Assembly (NCBI RefSeq): GCF_013141825.1
Contig: NZ_RZNH01000005.1
Span: forward strand, 1-64,000
Direction: 5' to 3'
Source: Marinifilum caeruleilacunae
GTDB taxonomy: Bacteria; Bacteroidota; Bacteroidia; Bacteroidales; Marinifilaceae
DNA length: 64,000 nucleotides
The position numbers and the translations under genes were made by a program. This document shows, one piece after another, positions 33,330-43,533 of this stretch (the stretch's first letter is position 1; each line of letters opens with the position of its first letter). Under the pieces are notes generated by a model. It ran no database searches, was not told where the DNA came from, and saw only the letters and a program-made list of their open reading frames with translations.

Positions 33330-35960
33330 TTAAAAATTAAATTTCAATTTTACTCCTGTATCCCGATGGTGTTTCCCATCGAAGCTCCAAACTACCTCAA
33401 CATCCAACATTAGGAAAATTTGAGATAATCCGTAGCCAACTTCCCAGTAGTTTTTCTTGTTTTTATGACTTAGGTAGTTCACAAATAGTCTTTCCTGAAT
33501 GGCAAGAGAATTATTCAAAACAGGCAGACGTTTCAATAAAAAACGATCCGATTCAAATTGAGCATGTGCTTCCAGATAATCTTCATTGGTAGAATGCTGG
33601 TAGTAATCCAATAATCTGAATGTACTTAGTCCGCCATCCAACATTACTGTGGGTTTACTGGTGTTGAAATGCTTGAAATCAGAAAAGTGCATCTTGTCTT
33701 TTTTCAGAAATGTTCCAGCTTTAACAATGTAGGATAAACGATCGTTAAAACCGGTTTCAATCTCCTGTTTTACCGAAAACTGCAGTAAAGAATAATCCGC
33801 ATCAGAGTCAAGAACATCCTTAAATCCTTGTTTGTACTTAATTGCAAAGGTTGGTTGCTGGTGAAAGTAAGTCATTCGCTTTACACCTTTCTGAATAAAG
33901 TACCTGTGGCGAGGAGTGAACTCCAACGAAGCAGCAAAACTCACACTTTTGCTATCCTGAACCAGTAAAGGATCAACCCCTTCAGGGATATTTGAAGTAT
34001 AGTCTTTATCGTCAGGATCGGTAATGTAAAAAGAATTGGTATTGAACAATTGTTTTCGATTGGCATATTCTAAAGCAGTAGATAAGCGTAAGCCATTTGC
34101 GATATCGGTATTGTGCCAAAGGCTTACAAAATTCTTATCATACAATTTCATGTAATTGTCCTTAAAGTGTAACGAACTTATTGCATTTAGCAACGGATCA
34201 ATCCCAGTTTGTTCGTTAAAGTCTACAGCCTTGCTGCCCAATTTAAAACCCAGGTAGGAACGTTTTAATCCATTGTAACGATAAACACCGCCCAAAATAA
34301 AATCGAGATGTTCGCGCGAAAAGGCATACTTTAATTCGGAGTTCATGTTAAAATAATGGCCAAGTGTATCGCTTTTGGTATACGAAAAAGGAGCTGCGAA
34401 GGTAAATCCCTGAACGGTGTTATATGATATTTTATCCAAACTTAACAAGCCCGGGGTTGATAAACGTGAATTCGACTCTTTGTAGCTATAAGTTTTTCCA
34501 AAAAGAATGTGCTTGAATTTAAATTTTCTGTTGGCAATTCTTACAGAGTCCTTGTATTCAGGACTATTTCTTACAATTTCGATGGAATCTTTCTTCTCAA
34601 AACTGATTTTTTCATCTTCCGAAAGTGGAATTGGTCTCATTTCGGCCCAGTACAAGGAATCTTTGTCTTTTGCATCCTTTGCCATTTTTACCTTCTCAAT
34701 CTTAATCTCTAAGGGCTCTTTTACTTTCTCCTTTTTCGGTTTTTCGGTGTCTTTCTCCATCAGGCGGGCCAGTTTTCGCATATCGGAATTGTTCATATCG
34801 TCTTTCTCCAGCAAATTCTGAATTTCAACCTTGCGTTTCTGTTCTTTCGCCGATAGAATTTTTGATTCTTGCTTTCCCAAACCTGCCACCTGGGCTTCTT
34901 CCTGTTTTTTCGAAATATCAAGTTTTTTCAAATAATCATGGTCCAAATCTGGGTTTAAAGTAATCTCATAATCCTTAATCGAGGCTACATACATTCCTTC
35001 CAAACCAAAGCCCATGCCTTTAAATTTGATGTGGAAATCGAAACTTACGGGCATCCAGACTTCCTCTTTAACAGGTGCATAAAGCTGGTGCATATGAACA
35101 TCGGTCATGGGAAGATTAAGTTTTAAATCGGCAGAGTGAATGTTCCAGTAGTTCTCCGCAATATTTAAGTAACCTCTAAATAAATCTTTCCCTTTTCTTT
35201 TTGGAGTAACCTTAATTTTGTTGATCATGCGTCCCTGGTCCTCAAAAACAGATTCCAGTTCGAAACGGTATACGGCAAAAGCTGTTTTGTCTAGAGGAGA
35301 GATGAATCCTTCATCTTTTGTATTGTATAAATTGGCAGTGATAAACTGCATGGGATCAGCTTGCTCACCCAATCCCGATGAACGAATTGAAATCACTTCC
35401 TCTTTCACTTTATCTGGCAATTCGAAATGAATTTTTGAAATATTTTCGGTTACGAAAGTCTTGTTGGGTGTAATGCCTTCCTTAGCCAGTTGCTTTTTTA
35501 GTAATCGTGGAACGCTGGTTACTTTGCCCGAACCTTTCAGGTAAACCATATTGTTGTACTGGCTAACCTGTTTTGTGTAGTAATCGCCCATAGCAATGGC
35601 TTTACGCATTACGTAGTAGGCTGGATCTTCGCCACTGGCCAATACTTTTACCTCTTTTAACTGATAGGTTTGTGGCGCAAGGGCCACATCCATTGTCAGG
35701 TCATTTTCAGTCATTTCAACCACTACTGCTTTGGTCTGATATCCAAGATAACGGTAATGTAGGTTCCATGATCCTTTTGCCAGATCCATATGGTATTCAC
35801 CATCAACATTAGAGGTTGTACCTGTAGCCAATTCTTGAATATAGATATTGGCAAATGGAATGGGTTTACCTTCCAGATCGGTAATTTTCCCGCTGATTTG
35901 TTGAGAATATCCCGATAAGGAAACCAGGAATAAGAGAATAAAGGTGTAGAATTTTGTCAT
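33330..35960 (-). CDS. DUF5686 / carboxypeptidase-regulatory-like outer-membrane protein
   Basis: 876 residues. A signal peptide (ends LSGYSQ) is followed by a carboxypeptidase D regulatory-like domain (ISGKITDLEGKPIPFANIYI, about 22-100), as in TonB-linked receptors. The large remainder matches the layout of DUF5686 proteins and ends in a strand with terminal Phe (VKLKFNF), typical of outer-membrane beta barrels. A charged Lys/Glu-rich stretch (about 370-440) interrupts it. The function is unknown in the family; it is surface or outer-membrane located. Confidence 0.8.
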   Translation of the reverse strand: MTKFYTFILLFLVSLSGYSQQISGKITDLEGKPIPFANIYIQELATGTTSNVDGEYHMDLAKGSWNLHYRYLGYQTKAVVVEMTENDLTMDVALAPQTYQLKEVKVLASGEDPAYYVMRKAIAMGDYYTKQVSQYNNMVYLKGSGKVTSVPRLLKKQLAKEGITPNKTFVTENISKIHFELPDKVKEEVISIRSSGLGEQADPMQFITANLYNTKDEGFISPLDKTAFAVYRFELESVFEDQGRMINKIKVTPKRKGKDLFRGYLNIAENYWNIHSADLKLNLPMTDVHMHQLYAPVKEEVWMPVSFDFHIKFKGMGFGLEGMYVASIKDYEITLNPDLDHDYLKKLDISKKQEEAQVAGLGKQESKILSAKEQKRKVEIQNLLEKDDMNNSDMRKLARLMEKDTEKPKKEKVKEPLEIKIEKVKMAKDAKDKDSLYWAEMRPIPLSEDEKISFEKKDSIEIVRNSPEYKDSVRIANRKFKFKHILFGKTYSYKESNSRLSTPGLLSLDKISYNTVQGFTFAAPFSYTKSDTLGHYFNMNSELKYAFSREHLDFILGGVYRYNGLKRSYLGFKLGSKAVDFNEQTGIDPLLNAISSLHFKDNYMKLYDKNFVSLWHNTDIANGLRLSTALEYANRKQLFNTNSFYITDPDDKDYTSNIPEGVDPLLVQDSKSVSFAASLEFTPRHRYFIQKGVKRMTYFHQQPTFAIKYKQGFKDVLDSDADYSLLQFSVKQEIETGFNDRLSYIVKAGTFLKKDKMHFSDFKHFNTSKPTVMLDGGLSTFRLLDYYQHSTNEDYLEAHAQFESDRFLLKRLPVLNNSLAIQERLFVNYLSHKNKKNYWEVGYGLSQIFLMLDVEVVWSFDGKHHRDTGVKLKFNF

Positions 35961-36407
35961 GTTTGGTTTTGTTTAATAAAAGTGTGACGGCTTTGTATTG
36001 AATTTAGTTACACATTAATTGTTGTGTTGTGAACAATATGCAGTGTGTTGTGCGGCGTGAATTTATGAAAAGCCTTATTTTTTATTAAACCGTTTAAGAA
36101 GTTTTATGTTTTTTTAACAAGGTGACTCCGTCTGATTTTCAGGAAAAAATAATGATGCAAACAGCGAGAAATACCACTCCAACTTGTTTTTTGCAGAAGC
36201 ATGAATAGTAGAGGGTGTAATTTCTAATCGACTTGAATATTTGTAAGGTTACAAAATGAATTTTTTGCATGTTTTAAACAGATAAACTGACAATTTTCTG
36301 CACTTTTTTCACCTTTCCTGTCTTAATGTCATAAATGCAGTATTGGCATAGGCTTTGACTAAAAGGAATCGTGAAATTGAAAATTAATCTTTAAAAACAA
36401 TATAAAT
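35961..36407. other. Divergent intergenic region upstream of htpG
   Basis: About 447 bases between two divergent genes. It must hold both promoters, but I see no clear TAnnTTTG box in either direction and no CIRCE-type palindrome before htpG. No gene seen. Confidence 0.4.
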
Positions 36408-38459
36408 ATGTCAACAGGAAAAATTGGTGTTACCAGTAACGATCTGTTTCCAATTATTAAGAAATTTTTGTACTCAGATCACGATATCTTTTTGAGAGAG
36501 ATTGTATCGAATGCAGTAGATGCAACGCAAAAGTTGAAAACCTTATCTTCAACTGGCGAATTCAAAGGGGAATTAGGTGACCTGACTGTTCGTGTGAACG
36601 TGGATAAAGAAGCCAAAACCATTACCATTTCGGATAAGGGTATTGGGATGACCCAGGAAGAAATTGAAAAATATATCAACCAAATTGCTTTTTCGGGAGC
36701 CGAAGAGTTTCTTGACAAATACAAGGATCAGGCAAATGCAATTATTGGTCACTTCGGATTAGGTTTCTATTCTTCATTTATGGTATCCGATAAGGTAGAT
36801 ATTGTAACCCTTTCTCACAAAGAAGGTGCAAAAGCTGTAAAATGGAGCTGCGAAGGAAATCCTGAATATACTTTGGAAGAGGTTGAAAAGGCAGAAAGAG
36901 GTACCGACATTGTAATGCACATTTCGGAAGAGGAGAAAGACTTTTTGGAAGAAAGCCGCTTACAGGAATTGTTGAACAAGTACTGTAAATTCTTGCCTAT
37001 CGAGATTGCTTTCGGTAAAAAGAAGGAATGGAAAGATGGCAAGGAAGAGCAGACCGACGAAGACAATGTAATTAATGATACTAATCCTGCATGGACTAAG
37101 AAACCAGCTGATTTGAAAGAAGAAGATTATGGTGATTTCTATCGTCAGCTGTACCCAATGGGTGAAGATCCATTGTTCCATATTCACCTGAATGTTGATT
37201 ACCCTTTCAACCTAACAGGTATTCTTTACTTCCCAAAAATTAAAAACAGCGTAGAGATTCAGAAAAACAAAATCCAATTGTACTGTAACCAGGTTTTCGT
37301 AACCGATTCGGTAGAAGGAATTGTACCTGAATTCTTGACCTTACTGCACGGTGTTATCGATTCACCGGATATTCCATTGAACGTTTCTCGTTCTTACCTT
37401 CAGTCTGATGGAAATGTGAAGAAAATTTCGAATCACATTACCAAAAAAGTGGCTGACAGCTTAATGGATATCTTCAAGAAAGATCGTACTGAATTTGAAA
37501 GCAAGTGGGATGATCTTCGCATGTTCGTTGAATACGGAATGTTAACAGAAGAGAAATTCTTCGACAGAGCTAAAAAATTCTTCTTGATCAAAAATACTGA
37601 AGGAAAGTATTTCACTTTGGAAGAGTACGAAGCAATCATTAAGGAGAATCAAACAGATAAAGACAACAACATTATTAACCTTTACGCAACCGATATGGAT
37701 GCCCAGTTCTCTTATGTTGAGGCTGCCAAAGCAAAAGGGTATGATGTATTGTTGATGGATAGCCAGTTGGATAACCACATTATCAATCACCTGGAACAAA
37801 AAGAAACCAACAAGAAATACGTTCGTGTAGATTCTGATGTGGTTGACAAGTTGATCCAGAAGGATGAAGTGAAAGAATCGAAATTATCGGAAGAAGAAAA
37901 AACAGATTTAATTCCTGTTTTCAACTCCCAGTTGCCAACCGAAGGTGTGAATTATATGGTGACTTTCGAATCGTTAGGAGAGGAAGCACAGCCATTAATG
38001 ATTACGCAGGCCGAGTTCATGCGTCGTATGAAAGATATGGCTGCTATGAATGCAGGAATGGGATTCTATGGCGAAATGCCGGATTCGTATAACCTGGTGG
38101 TAAATACCGATCACGAATTGGTGGCAACCATCTTAAAAGACAAAGACGCGAAGCTAAACGATAAATTGTCAGAGGTTTCGACAAAACTAACTCCACTTTT
38201 TGAAGAAAGAGATGCTTTGGAAGCTTTGAAGAAAGACAAAAAAGAAGAAGAAGTTCCTCAGGAAGAAAAAGATAAAATGGCTGATATTCAGAAGCAAATA
38301 ACTGAAGTGAATGCCGAAAAAGAAGGCTTACTACAGGAGTTTGGTAAAGACAACCAGTTGGTAAAACAATTGATCGACCTTGCACTTTTGGCCAATAACA
38401 TGCTAAAAGGAGAGGAACTTGCTAAATTTGTGAAACGTAGCGTTCAGATGATTAAATAA
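36408..38459 (+). CDS. htpG: Molecular chaperone HtpG (Hsp90)
   Basis: 683 residues. ATP-binding GHKL motifs: the Asn of REIVSNAVDATQKLK (about 35), DKGIGMT (about 80), and GHFGLGFYSSFMV (about 115). Middle and C-terminal Hsp90 domains follow, with a charged coiled segment near 600. Cytoplasmic ATP-dependent chaperone, induced by stress in most bacteria. Monocistronic, followed by a terminator. Confidence 0.97.
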   Translation: MSTGKIGVTSNDLFPIIKKFLYSDHDIFLREIVSNAVDATQKLKTLSSTGEFKGELGDLTVRVNVDKEAKTITISDKGIGMTQEEIEKYINQIAFSGAEEFLDKYKDQANAIIGHFGLGFYSSFMVSDKVDIVTLSHKEGAKAVKWSCEGNPEYTLEEVEKAERGTDIVMHISEEEKDFLEESRLQELLNKYCKFLPIEIAFGKKKEWKDGKEEQTDEDNVINDTNPAWTKKPADLKEEDYGDFYRQLYPMGEDPLFHIHLNVDYPFNLTGILYFPKIKNSVEIQKNKIQLYCNQVFVTDSVEGIVPEFLTLLHGVIDSPDIPLNVSRSYLQSDGNVKKISNHITKKVADSLMDIFKKDRTEFESKWDDLRMFVEYGMLTEEKFFDRAKKFFLIKNTEGKYFTLEEYEAIIKENQTDKDNNIINLYATDMDAQFSYVEAAKAKGYDVLLMDSQLDNHIINHLEQKETNKKYVRVDSDVVDKLIQKDEVKESKLSEEEKTDLIPVFNSQLPTEGVNYMVTFESLGEEAQPLMITQAEFMRRMKDMAAMNAGMGFYGEMPDSYNLVVNTDHELVATILKDKDAKLNDKLSEVSTKLTPLFEERDALEALKKDKKEEEVPQEEKDKMADIQKQITEVNAEKEGLLQEFGKDNQLVKQLIDLALLANNMLKGEELAKFVKRSVQMIK

Positions 38460-38480
38460 TCAAATTCATCATATAAAATG

Positions 38481-38509
38481 AAAGCCGGACAGTCATGTTC
38501 GGCTTTTTT
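38481..38509 (+). terminator. Intrinsic terminator of htpG
   Basis: AAAGCCGGACA (38481-38491) pairs with TGTTCGGCTTT (38496-38506) through one G-U pair, followed by more T. Confidence 0.85.
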
Positions 38510-38531
38510 TGTGCATAAAAATCAAAATAAA

Positions 38532-38577
38532 CTTAACTGGTTAAGTAAAAAATGATATATTTGCTTAACCAGTTAAG
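38532..38577 (+). promoter_or_regulatory. MarR-type double operator flanking the promoter
   Basis: CTTAACTGGTTAAG (38532-38545) and CTTAACCAGTTAAG (38564-38577) are each near-perfect palindromes and exact reverse complements of one another, 32 bp apart (three helical turns). A TATATTTG -7 box (38556-38563) lies directly between them and the second copy covers the likely start site. The regulator begins at 38586, so negative autoregulation is the expected outcome. Confidence 0.75.
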
Positions 38578-38585
38578 TAAATATT

Positions 38586-39062
38586 ATGGAGAGAGATTTT
38601 TTAAAAGAATTGGAATTTTTGGGTGTTACCGCTCGCCTAAAAAGGTTAAGTGATAACCTGAGCTACAGCATTAAAGACTTGTATCAGCAAAAAGATTTGG
38701 ATATAGAACCAAGCTGGCATTTGGTTATCCTGTTGTTGAAAAAACAGGAGAGCAGCACCATGTCCGAAATTGCAGATTTGCTTCAACTATCGCAGGCTGC
38801 TGCAACCAAAATGTTGAATAAAATGATTCAAAAGGGCTATCTTATTTCGGTAAGGGATGAGAAAGACAATCGAAAGAAAATGATTCAGCTTTCGGATAAG
38901 GCCAAGCTAGAACTTCCCAAATTTGAGAAAGTGTGGAATGCAGGCCAGAGTTCAATTCGGGACATATTACAATCCAATACAGATTTTCTTAATAATCTTT
39001 CTGATTTTGAAGACAAGCTAAAAGAGAAAAGCTTTCAACAGAGAGCACTGGAACATTTATAA
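38586..39062 (+). CDS. MarR-family transcriptional regulator
   Basis: 158 residues. Winged helix with recognition region TMSEIADLLQLSQAAATKMLNKMIQKGYL (about 58-86; read in two parts) and wing DEKDNRKKMIQLS, the classic MarR pattern. It starts nine bases after two operator palindromes and probably represses itself and the downstream PLP enzyme, with which it forms an operon (33-bp gap). The ligand is unknown. Confidence 0.9.
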   Translation: MERDFLKELEFLGVTARLKRLSDNLSYSIKDLYQQKDLDIEPSWHLVILLLKKQESSTMSEIADLLQLSQAAATKMLNKMIQKGYLISVRDEKDNRKKMIQLSDKAKLELPKFEKVWNAGQSSIRDILQSNTDFLNNLSDFEDKLKEKSFQQRALEHL

Positions 39063-39094
39063 AGAATAAAATCAAAACCCAAAATATTTAAATA

Positions 39095-40006
39095 ATGAGT
39101 TTGATAGGAAATACACCCCTGGTAAAACTGCAAAATATTGTAGATAAGGACTGTGCAGATATTTACGTGAAATACGAAGCAGCAAATCCCACAGGAAGCA
39201 TGAAAGACCGTATGGCTCTTTCGATGATTAATGGTGCCGAAAAGCGCGGGGACTTAAAACCAGGCGGCAGAGTAGTAGAATATACCGGGGGAAGCACCGG
39301 CAGTTCTTTGGCCATGGTTTGTGCAATGAGAGGTTACAAGGCTCACTTTGTTTCGTCGAACGGATTTTCGGAAGAAAAACTTCAAACCATGCGAGCTTTT
39401 GGAGCTACTGTAGAAATTATACATGCCGAAAATGGAATTCTTACCGCTGATGTTATCAACCAAATGATTGCAAGGGCCAAGGAGCTGATAAACGAACCCA
39501 ATACTTTCTGGCCCGACCAGGTAAACAACATCGACAACAAATTGGGATATCATGGCATGGCAAAAGAAATGATTCAAGAGCTGGGAAGCGATATCGATGA
39601 ATTTGTAATGGCCGCAGGTGGTGGAGGCTGTATTTCGGGGAATTCGGAAGTTTTAAAAGAGCAGATCCCGACTTTGCGAACCATTGCCGTTGAACCTTTT
39701 TACGTTAGAAACATATCGGGAGGCGATACCAGTGGGAAACACCGTTTGGAAGGAATCGGTTTGTCTTTTGTTCCTACCATTCTGCGAAAAGACTTGATTG
39801 ATGAAGTGATCCCGGTGAAGGATGAAGATGCCTACCGAATAGCCAACGAACTGGCAAAAAAAGAAGGCATTTTTGGAGGGGTAACCTCGGGAGCTAATGT
39901 TTGGGCTGCACTGCAAAGGGCAAAAGAACTGGGTCCCGGTAAAAAGATAGTTACTGTAATTATTGATTCCGGTCTTAGATACCTAAATGGCGATTTGTAT
40001 AAGTAA
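39095..40006 (+). CDS. Cysteine synthase-family PLP enzyme
   Basis: 303 residues. Family signatures: LIGNTPLVKL (3-12), the PLP Lys in PTGSMKDRMA (about 35), the TGGSTGSSLA phosphate/substrate loop, and the late VTSGANVWAA Ser/Gly loop. Homologues make cysteine from O-acetylserine or act in cystathionine-type reactions. The GAAGGGG-like PLP loop appears here as AAGGGGCISG. Co-transcription with a MarR regulator is unusual for a housekeeping CysK and hints at inducible, possibly sulfide- or stress-linked, use. Confidence 0.85.
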   Translation: MSLIGNTPLVKLQNIVDKDCADIYVKYEAANPTGSMKDRMALSMINGAEKRGDLKPGGRVVEYTGGSTGSSLAMVCAMRGYKAHFVSSNGFSEEKLQTMRAFGATVEIIHAENGILTADVINQMIARAKELINEPNTFWPDQVNNIDNKLGYHGMAKEMIQELGSDIDEFVMAAGGGGCISGNSEVLKEQIPTLRTIAVEPFYVRNISGGDTSGKHRLEGIGLSFVPTILRKDLIDEVIPVKDEDAYRIANELAKKEGIFGGVTSGANVWAALQRAKELGPGKKIVTVIIDSGLRYLNGDLYK

Positions 40007-40014
40007 TAAATTCC

Positions 40015-40051
40015 AATAAAAAAGCCGACTAACAAAACAGTAGTCGGCTTT
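40015..40051. terminator. Bidirectional terminator
   Basis: AAAGCCGACT (40021-40030) pairs with AGTCGGCTTT (40042-40051). The U-tract is best on the minus strand, after the DEAD-box gene; it also closes the MarR operon. Confidence 0.8.
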
Positions 40052-40058
40052 CCTAAGC

Positions 40059-41390
40059 TTATTTCTTCTTGTATTTATTTCTCTTCTTTTGATTTCTTTT
40101 TTGAGCTTCCAATTGTTTCAATCGGCCTTTCGAACCCGAAGGTGTTTTCATGTTTTTGGCTTTTTTCTGATGGAAAGCACCTGTATCTCTTCTTACCGTA
40201 TTTTTTACCTTGATATTGCGGGTTTGTTTCTTTTCATCTTCCAGGAGTTGGGAGGTAATTTCAACATCCATTGGTACCGATTCCAATGAAACAGGTTTGC
40301 GGATCAGCTCCTCAATCTTTTCCATTAATTCCTCTTCACCCTCATTTACAAAACTAATTGCCGTACCTTCTTTTTCGGCCCGTCCGGTTCTACCCACACG
40401 GTGAACATACTCCACGTAGTTGGTCGGGATGTCGAAGTTGATTACATGACTCACATCTTCAATATCGATACCACGAGCGGCAACATCCGACGATACCATT
40501 ACCCTTGCTCTTCCTTCTTTAAAAGCATTCAAAGCATTAATACGGGTATTCTGAGCTTTGTTTGAGTGGATAACACTCAACTCCTCGCCCAGGAAATCTT
40601 CAAGCCTGTCAACAATTCTGTCGGCATTCTTTTTGGTTTCGGTAAACACCATCACCTTGTTAAATTCCTCTTTGTCTTCCAAAAGGTATTTTAAGAGGTT
40701 TACCTTACTTAAAATGTTTGGAACACGATATTGAACCTGGTGAATGTTTTTTACAGTTGTAGCCTGAGGTGCAACTTCAACTCTTTCTGGCAGGAACAAG
40801 AAATCGTCCGACATTTTTGCAACTGTATCCGAAAAAGTTGCCGAGAACAACAGGTTTTGATGTTTTTCAGGCAATATATCGAAAATGGCATTCAGCTGAG
40901 GCATAAAACCAAGATCCATCATCTTGTCTGCTTCATCAATTACCAAAGTTTTTACCAAGGTCATTTTCAACACACGAGTCATGTAAATATCCATTAAACG
41001 ACCCGGTGTAGCTACCAAAATGTCAACACCTTCATACACTTTTTCTTTTTGTGTATTGATATTTACACCACCATAAATGCCCAATGCACGAATGTCCATG
41101 TAAGGCGTTAACAACTCGATGGTTTCACAAACCTGTAAAACCAATTCTCGGGTTGGCACCACAATTAATGCACGGGGATCCATTCCTTTGGCATAATTCA
41201 ATTTCATCAATATCGGCATCAAATAAGCCAGAGTCTTTCCTGTACCTGTTTGTGCAATACCAATAATATCTTTTCCCGAACGAACAGGAGCGAATACCTG
41301 ATGTTGAATTTCAGTAGGTTTTTCAAATCCGGCTTCATCCAAAGCCATTCTGATTTGCTTGCTTAATTTGATATCGTCAAATGAAATCAT
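40059..41390 (-). CDS. DEAD-box ATP-dependent RNA helicase (RhlE-like)
   Basis: 443 residues. All helicase motifs are visible: Q motif (KPTEIQHQV), AQTGTGKT, PTREL, TPGRL, DEAD, SAT, SSDVAARGIDI and HRVGRTGRA. The C-terminal tail (about 385-443) is strongly basic with Lys/Arg/Gln repeats, as in RhlE-type helicases that remodel ribosomal RNA or help in cold adaptation. Cytoplasmic. The exact RNA target cannot be read from the sequence. Confidence 0.95.
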   Translation of the reverse strand: MISFDDIKLSKQIRMALDEAGFEKPTEIQHQVFAPVRSGKDIIGIAQTGTGKTLAYLMPILMKLNYAKGMDPRALIVVPTRELVLQVCETIELLTPYMDIRALGIYGGVNINTQKEKVYEGVDILVATPGRLMDIYMTRVLKMTLVKTLVIDEADKMMDLGFMPQLNAIFDILPEKHQNLLFSATFSDTVAKMSDDFLFLPERVEVAPQATTVKNIHQVQYRVPNILSKVNLLKYLLEDKEEFNKVMVFTETKKNADRIVDRLEDFLGEELSVIHSNKAQNTRINALNAFKEGRARVMVSSDVAARGIDIEDVSHVINFDIPTNYVEYVHRVGRTGRAEKEGTAISFVNEGEEELMEKIEELIRKPVSLESVPMDVEITSQLLEDEKKQTRNIKVKNTVRRDTGAFHQKKAKNMKTPSGSKGRLKQLEAQKRNQKKRNKYKKK

Positions 41391-41497
41391 TGCTCAATTT
41401 TTTAAAAAGTTCCGCAAAAATAGGGATTTTTTAGTGAATGAGAGTATTTGTTCTTTAGTAAATGTACGTTTAGTCACACGAACTGGTAAAGAACAGC

Positions 41498-42022
41498 TTA
41501 GTTCCAAATGCTACCAACTTCTTCTTTCAAGAGAGAAATTGTTTTTTCTATTTGAGGATTTTGAATCTGCATGTGCGATTCGATAACTGCTTTGCTCAAG
41601 CCTAGAGAAGAATCGTCGGGTAGCAATTGCGAACCTTCAGAATTGATCAATTGCAGAATGCTTTCTTTAGCCGCTTTTATCTCTTTCCATAGCTTGGCAG
41701 TAACATATACTTGTTGAGATAAGTTGTGTTCGAATTCAGTTCTGATGGCAGCGATTAATTTTTGTTGCAACTGCTGGTTGCTCATGCCAGCTACATTTTC
41801 CCTAACGATTAATGATTCAGGATGTATGCGCTCCAGGAAAATGATCAAGCGTTCGTAAGCTTGCAATCGAATTGGGGTAATTTCCTTCTGATTGTTCAGA
41901 AATAACTCCTGTTTTCTTTTTTGATCATCTTTTCTAAAAAAAGCTTTAATTACAAAGTAAGCAGTTGCAAAAACCACTAGCGATGGTAAAATGTATTTTA
42001 CTATTTCCAGAACACCTGTCAT
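41498..42022 (-). CDS. Membrane-anchored coiled-coil protein, unknown function
   Basis: 174 residues. One N-terminal membrane helix (about 8-27) is followed by a basic linker and a long helical domain (about 45-165) with heptad-like Leu/Glu spacing. Similar short proteins are widespread in Bacteroidota as uncharacterised families; I do not know a function. Monocistronic, divergent from the aspartate aminotransferase. Confidence 0.7.
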   Translation of the reverse strand: MTGVLEIVKYILPSLVVFATAYFVIKAFFRKDDQKRKQELFLNNQKEITPIRLQAYERLIIFLERIHPESLIVRENVAGMSNQQLQQKLIAAIRTEFEHNLSQQVYVTAKLWKEIKAAKESILQLINSEGSQLLPDDSSLGLSKAVIESHMQIQNPQIEKTISLLKEEVGSIWN

Positions 42023-42198
42023 TTTTTTGGGCTTTAATGTTAAAAATTCGATTTTATTACATGTCCTATATGTTTAAAAACAGTATCTTTACATGCTGTA
42101 AACAAATGCATGAAAAACCACTGTATTTGTTTGCAGGGGGGACATTTTTTTTAACAAAAGTATTAACCAAATTTTTAAATCCCTAAATTAAATTTAGA

Positions 42199-43392
42199 AT
42201 GTTGAAAGTTTCGGACCGTATTGCAGCAATGGAATTGTCTCCAACGCTGGCAATGTCACAGAAAAGTAGAGAAATGAAAGCTCAGGGAATCGATGTGATT
42301 AACCTGAGTGTTGGTGAACCTGATTTTGACACCCCTGATCACATCAAGAAAGCTGCACAGCAAGCAATCGATGATAATTATTCACATTATTCACCGGTTC
42401 CAGGATTTCTTGAGTTGCGTCAGGCTGTTGTAAATAAGCTAAAACGTGAGAACGATTTAGATTACACGGCAGATCAGATTGTAGTTTCAAACGGAGCGAA
42501 ACAGTCAATTGCCAATGCTATGATGAGCATTGTGAACAAAGGAGATGAGGTAATCATCCCATCGCCATTTTGGGTAAGCTACAGCGAAATTGTAAAACTT
42601 GCCGAAGGAACAAGCATTTATATTCCAACCAGTATTGAGCAGGATTTTAAAATCACTCCTGAGCAATTGGAAAAGGCGATTACTCCTAAGACAAAGGCAT
42701 TCTTGTTTAGCTCGCCAAGTAATCCGACAGGAAGTTTGTACTCGAAAGAAGAACTACGTGCCCTGGCTGATGTTTTTGCAAAGTATCCGGATATTGTAAT
42801 CATGTCTGATGAAATTTACGAACACATCAATTATGTGGGAGCCCACGAAAGTATGGCACAGTTTACCGATATGAAAGACCGTGTTGTTGTGATCAATGGT
42901 GTTTCGAAAGGATACGCCATGACAGGATGGAGAATAGGCTATATTGCAGCTCCATTATGGATTGCAAAGGCATGTGGTAAACTACAGGGTCAGATGACTT
43001 CAGGCGCTTCGTCTATTGCACAAATGGCTTCGGTAGCTGCTCTTGATGGAGATCAGTCGAGTGTTGTATCCATGAGAACAGCCTTTAAAAAGAGAAGAGA
43101 TTTGGCTCTTGCACAGCTAAAAGAAGTACCTGGCTTCGAGATTCGTGAACCTAAGGGCGCTTTCTACCTGTTTCCGCAGGTGAGCCAACTGTTTGGAAAA
43201 TCGAACGGAAGTGTATGCATTAATAATGCAACAGATTTAAGTTTGTATTTGTTGGAATCGGCAAATGTTGCAACCGTAACTGGTGAAGCCTTTGGTGCTC
43301 CTGAATGTTTGCGTTTATCTTATGCAACCAGCGAAGAACAAATGGCAGAGGCAATTCGCAGAATTAAATCGGCGATTGAGAAATTGAAATAA
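42199..43392 (+). CDS. Class I aspartate aminotransferase
   Basis: 397 residues. PLP fold type I: NLSVGEPDFDTPDHI near 36, SNPTGSLYSKEE near 175, the Schiff-base Lys in SKGYAMTGWRIGY near 234, and the late Arg binding the alpha-carboxylate (CLRLSYATSEE). The pattern matches the AspC/Ib subgroup of thermophiles and Bacteroidota. It makes aspartate from oxaloacetate and so feeds the threonine pathway encoded at 19-24 kb. Monocistronic. Confidence 0.9.
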   Translation: MLKVSDRIAAMELSPTLAMSQKSREMKAQGIDVINLSVGEPDFDTPDHIKKAAQQAIDDNYSHYSPVPGFLELRQAVVNKLKRENDLDYTADQIVVSNGAKQSIANAMMSIVNKGDEVIIPSPFWVSYSEIVKLAEGTSIYIPTSIEQDFKITPEQLEKAITPKTKAFLFSSPSNPTGSLYSKEELRALADVFAKYPDIVIMSDEIYEHINYVGAHESMAQFTDMKDRVVVINGVSKGYAMTGWRIGYIAAPLWIAKACGKLQGQMTSGASSIAQMASVAALDGDQSSVVSMRTAFKKRRDLALAQLKEVPGFEIREPKGAFYLFPQVSQLFGKSNGSVCINNATDLSLYLLESANVATVTGEAFGAPECLRLSYATSEEQMAEAIRRIKSAIEKLK

Positions 43393-43412
43393 GATCTTAA
43401 GCATATATGATG

Positions 43413-43442
43413 AAGCCAGTACATTTTGTACTGGCTTTTTTT
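43413..43442 (+). terminator. Intrinsic terminator
   Basis: AAGCCAGTACA (43413-43423) pairs with TGTACTGGCTT (43427-43437) perfectly, followed by a T-tract. Confidence 0.9.
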
Positions 43443-43533
43443 GTGTCAATAATCAATTGTTAAAAAATCATAAAAAATAAAATGATAGGTAGGGAAAAGC
43501 ATGAGTGAATAGGTTTACTTATAAACGACAATC

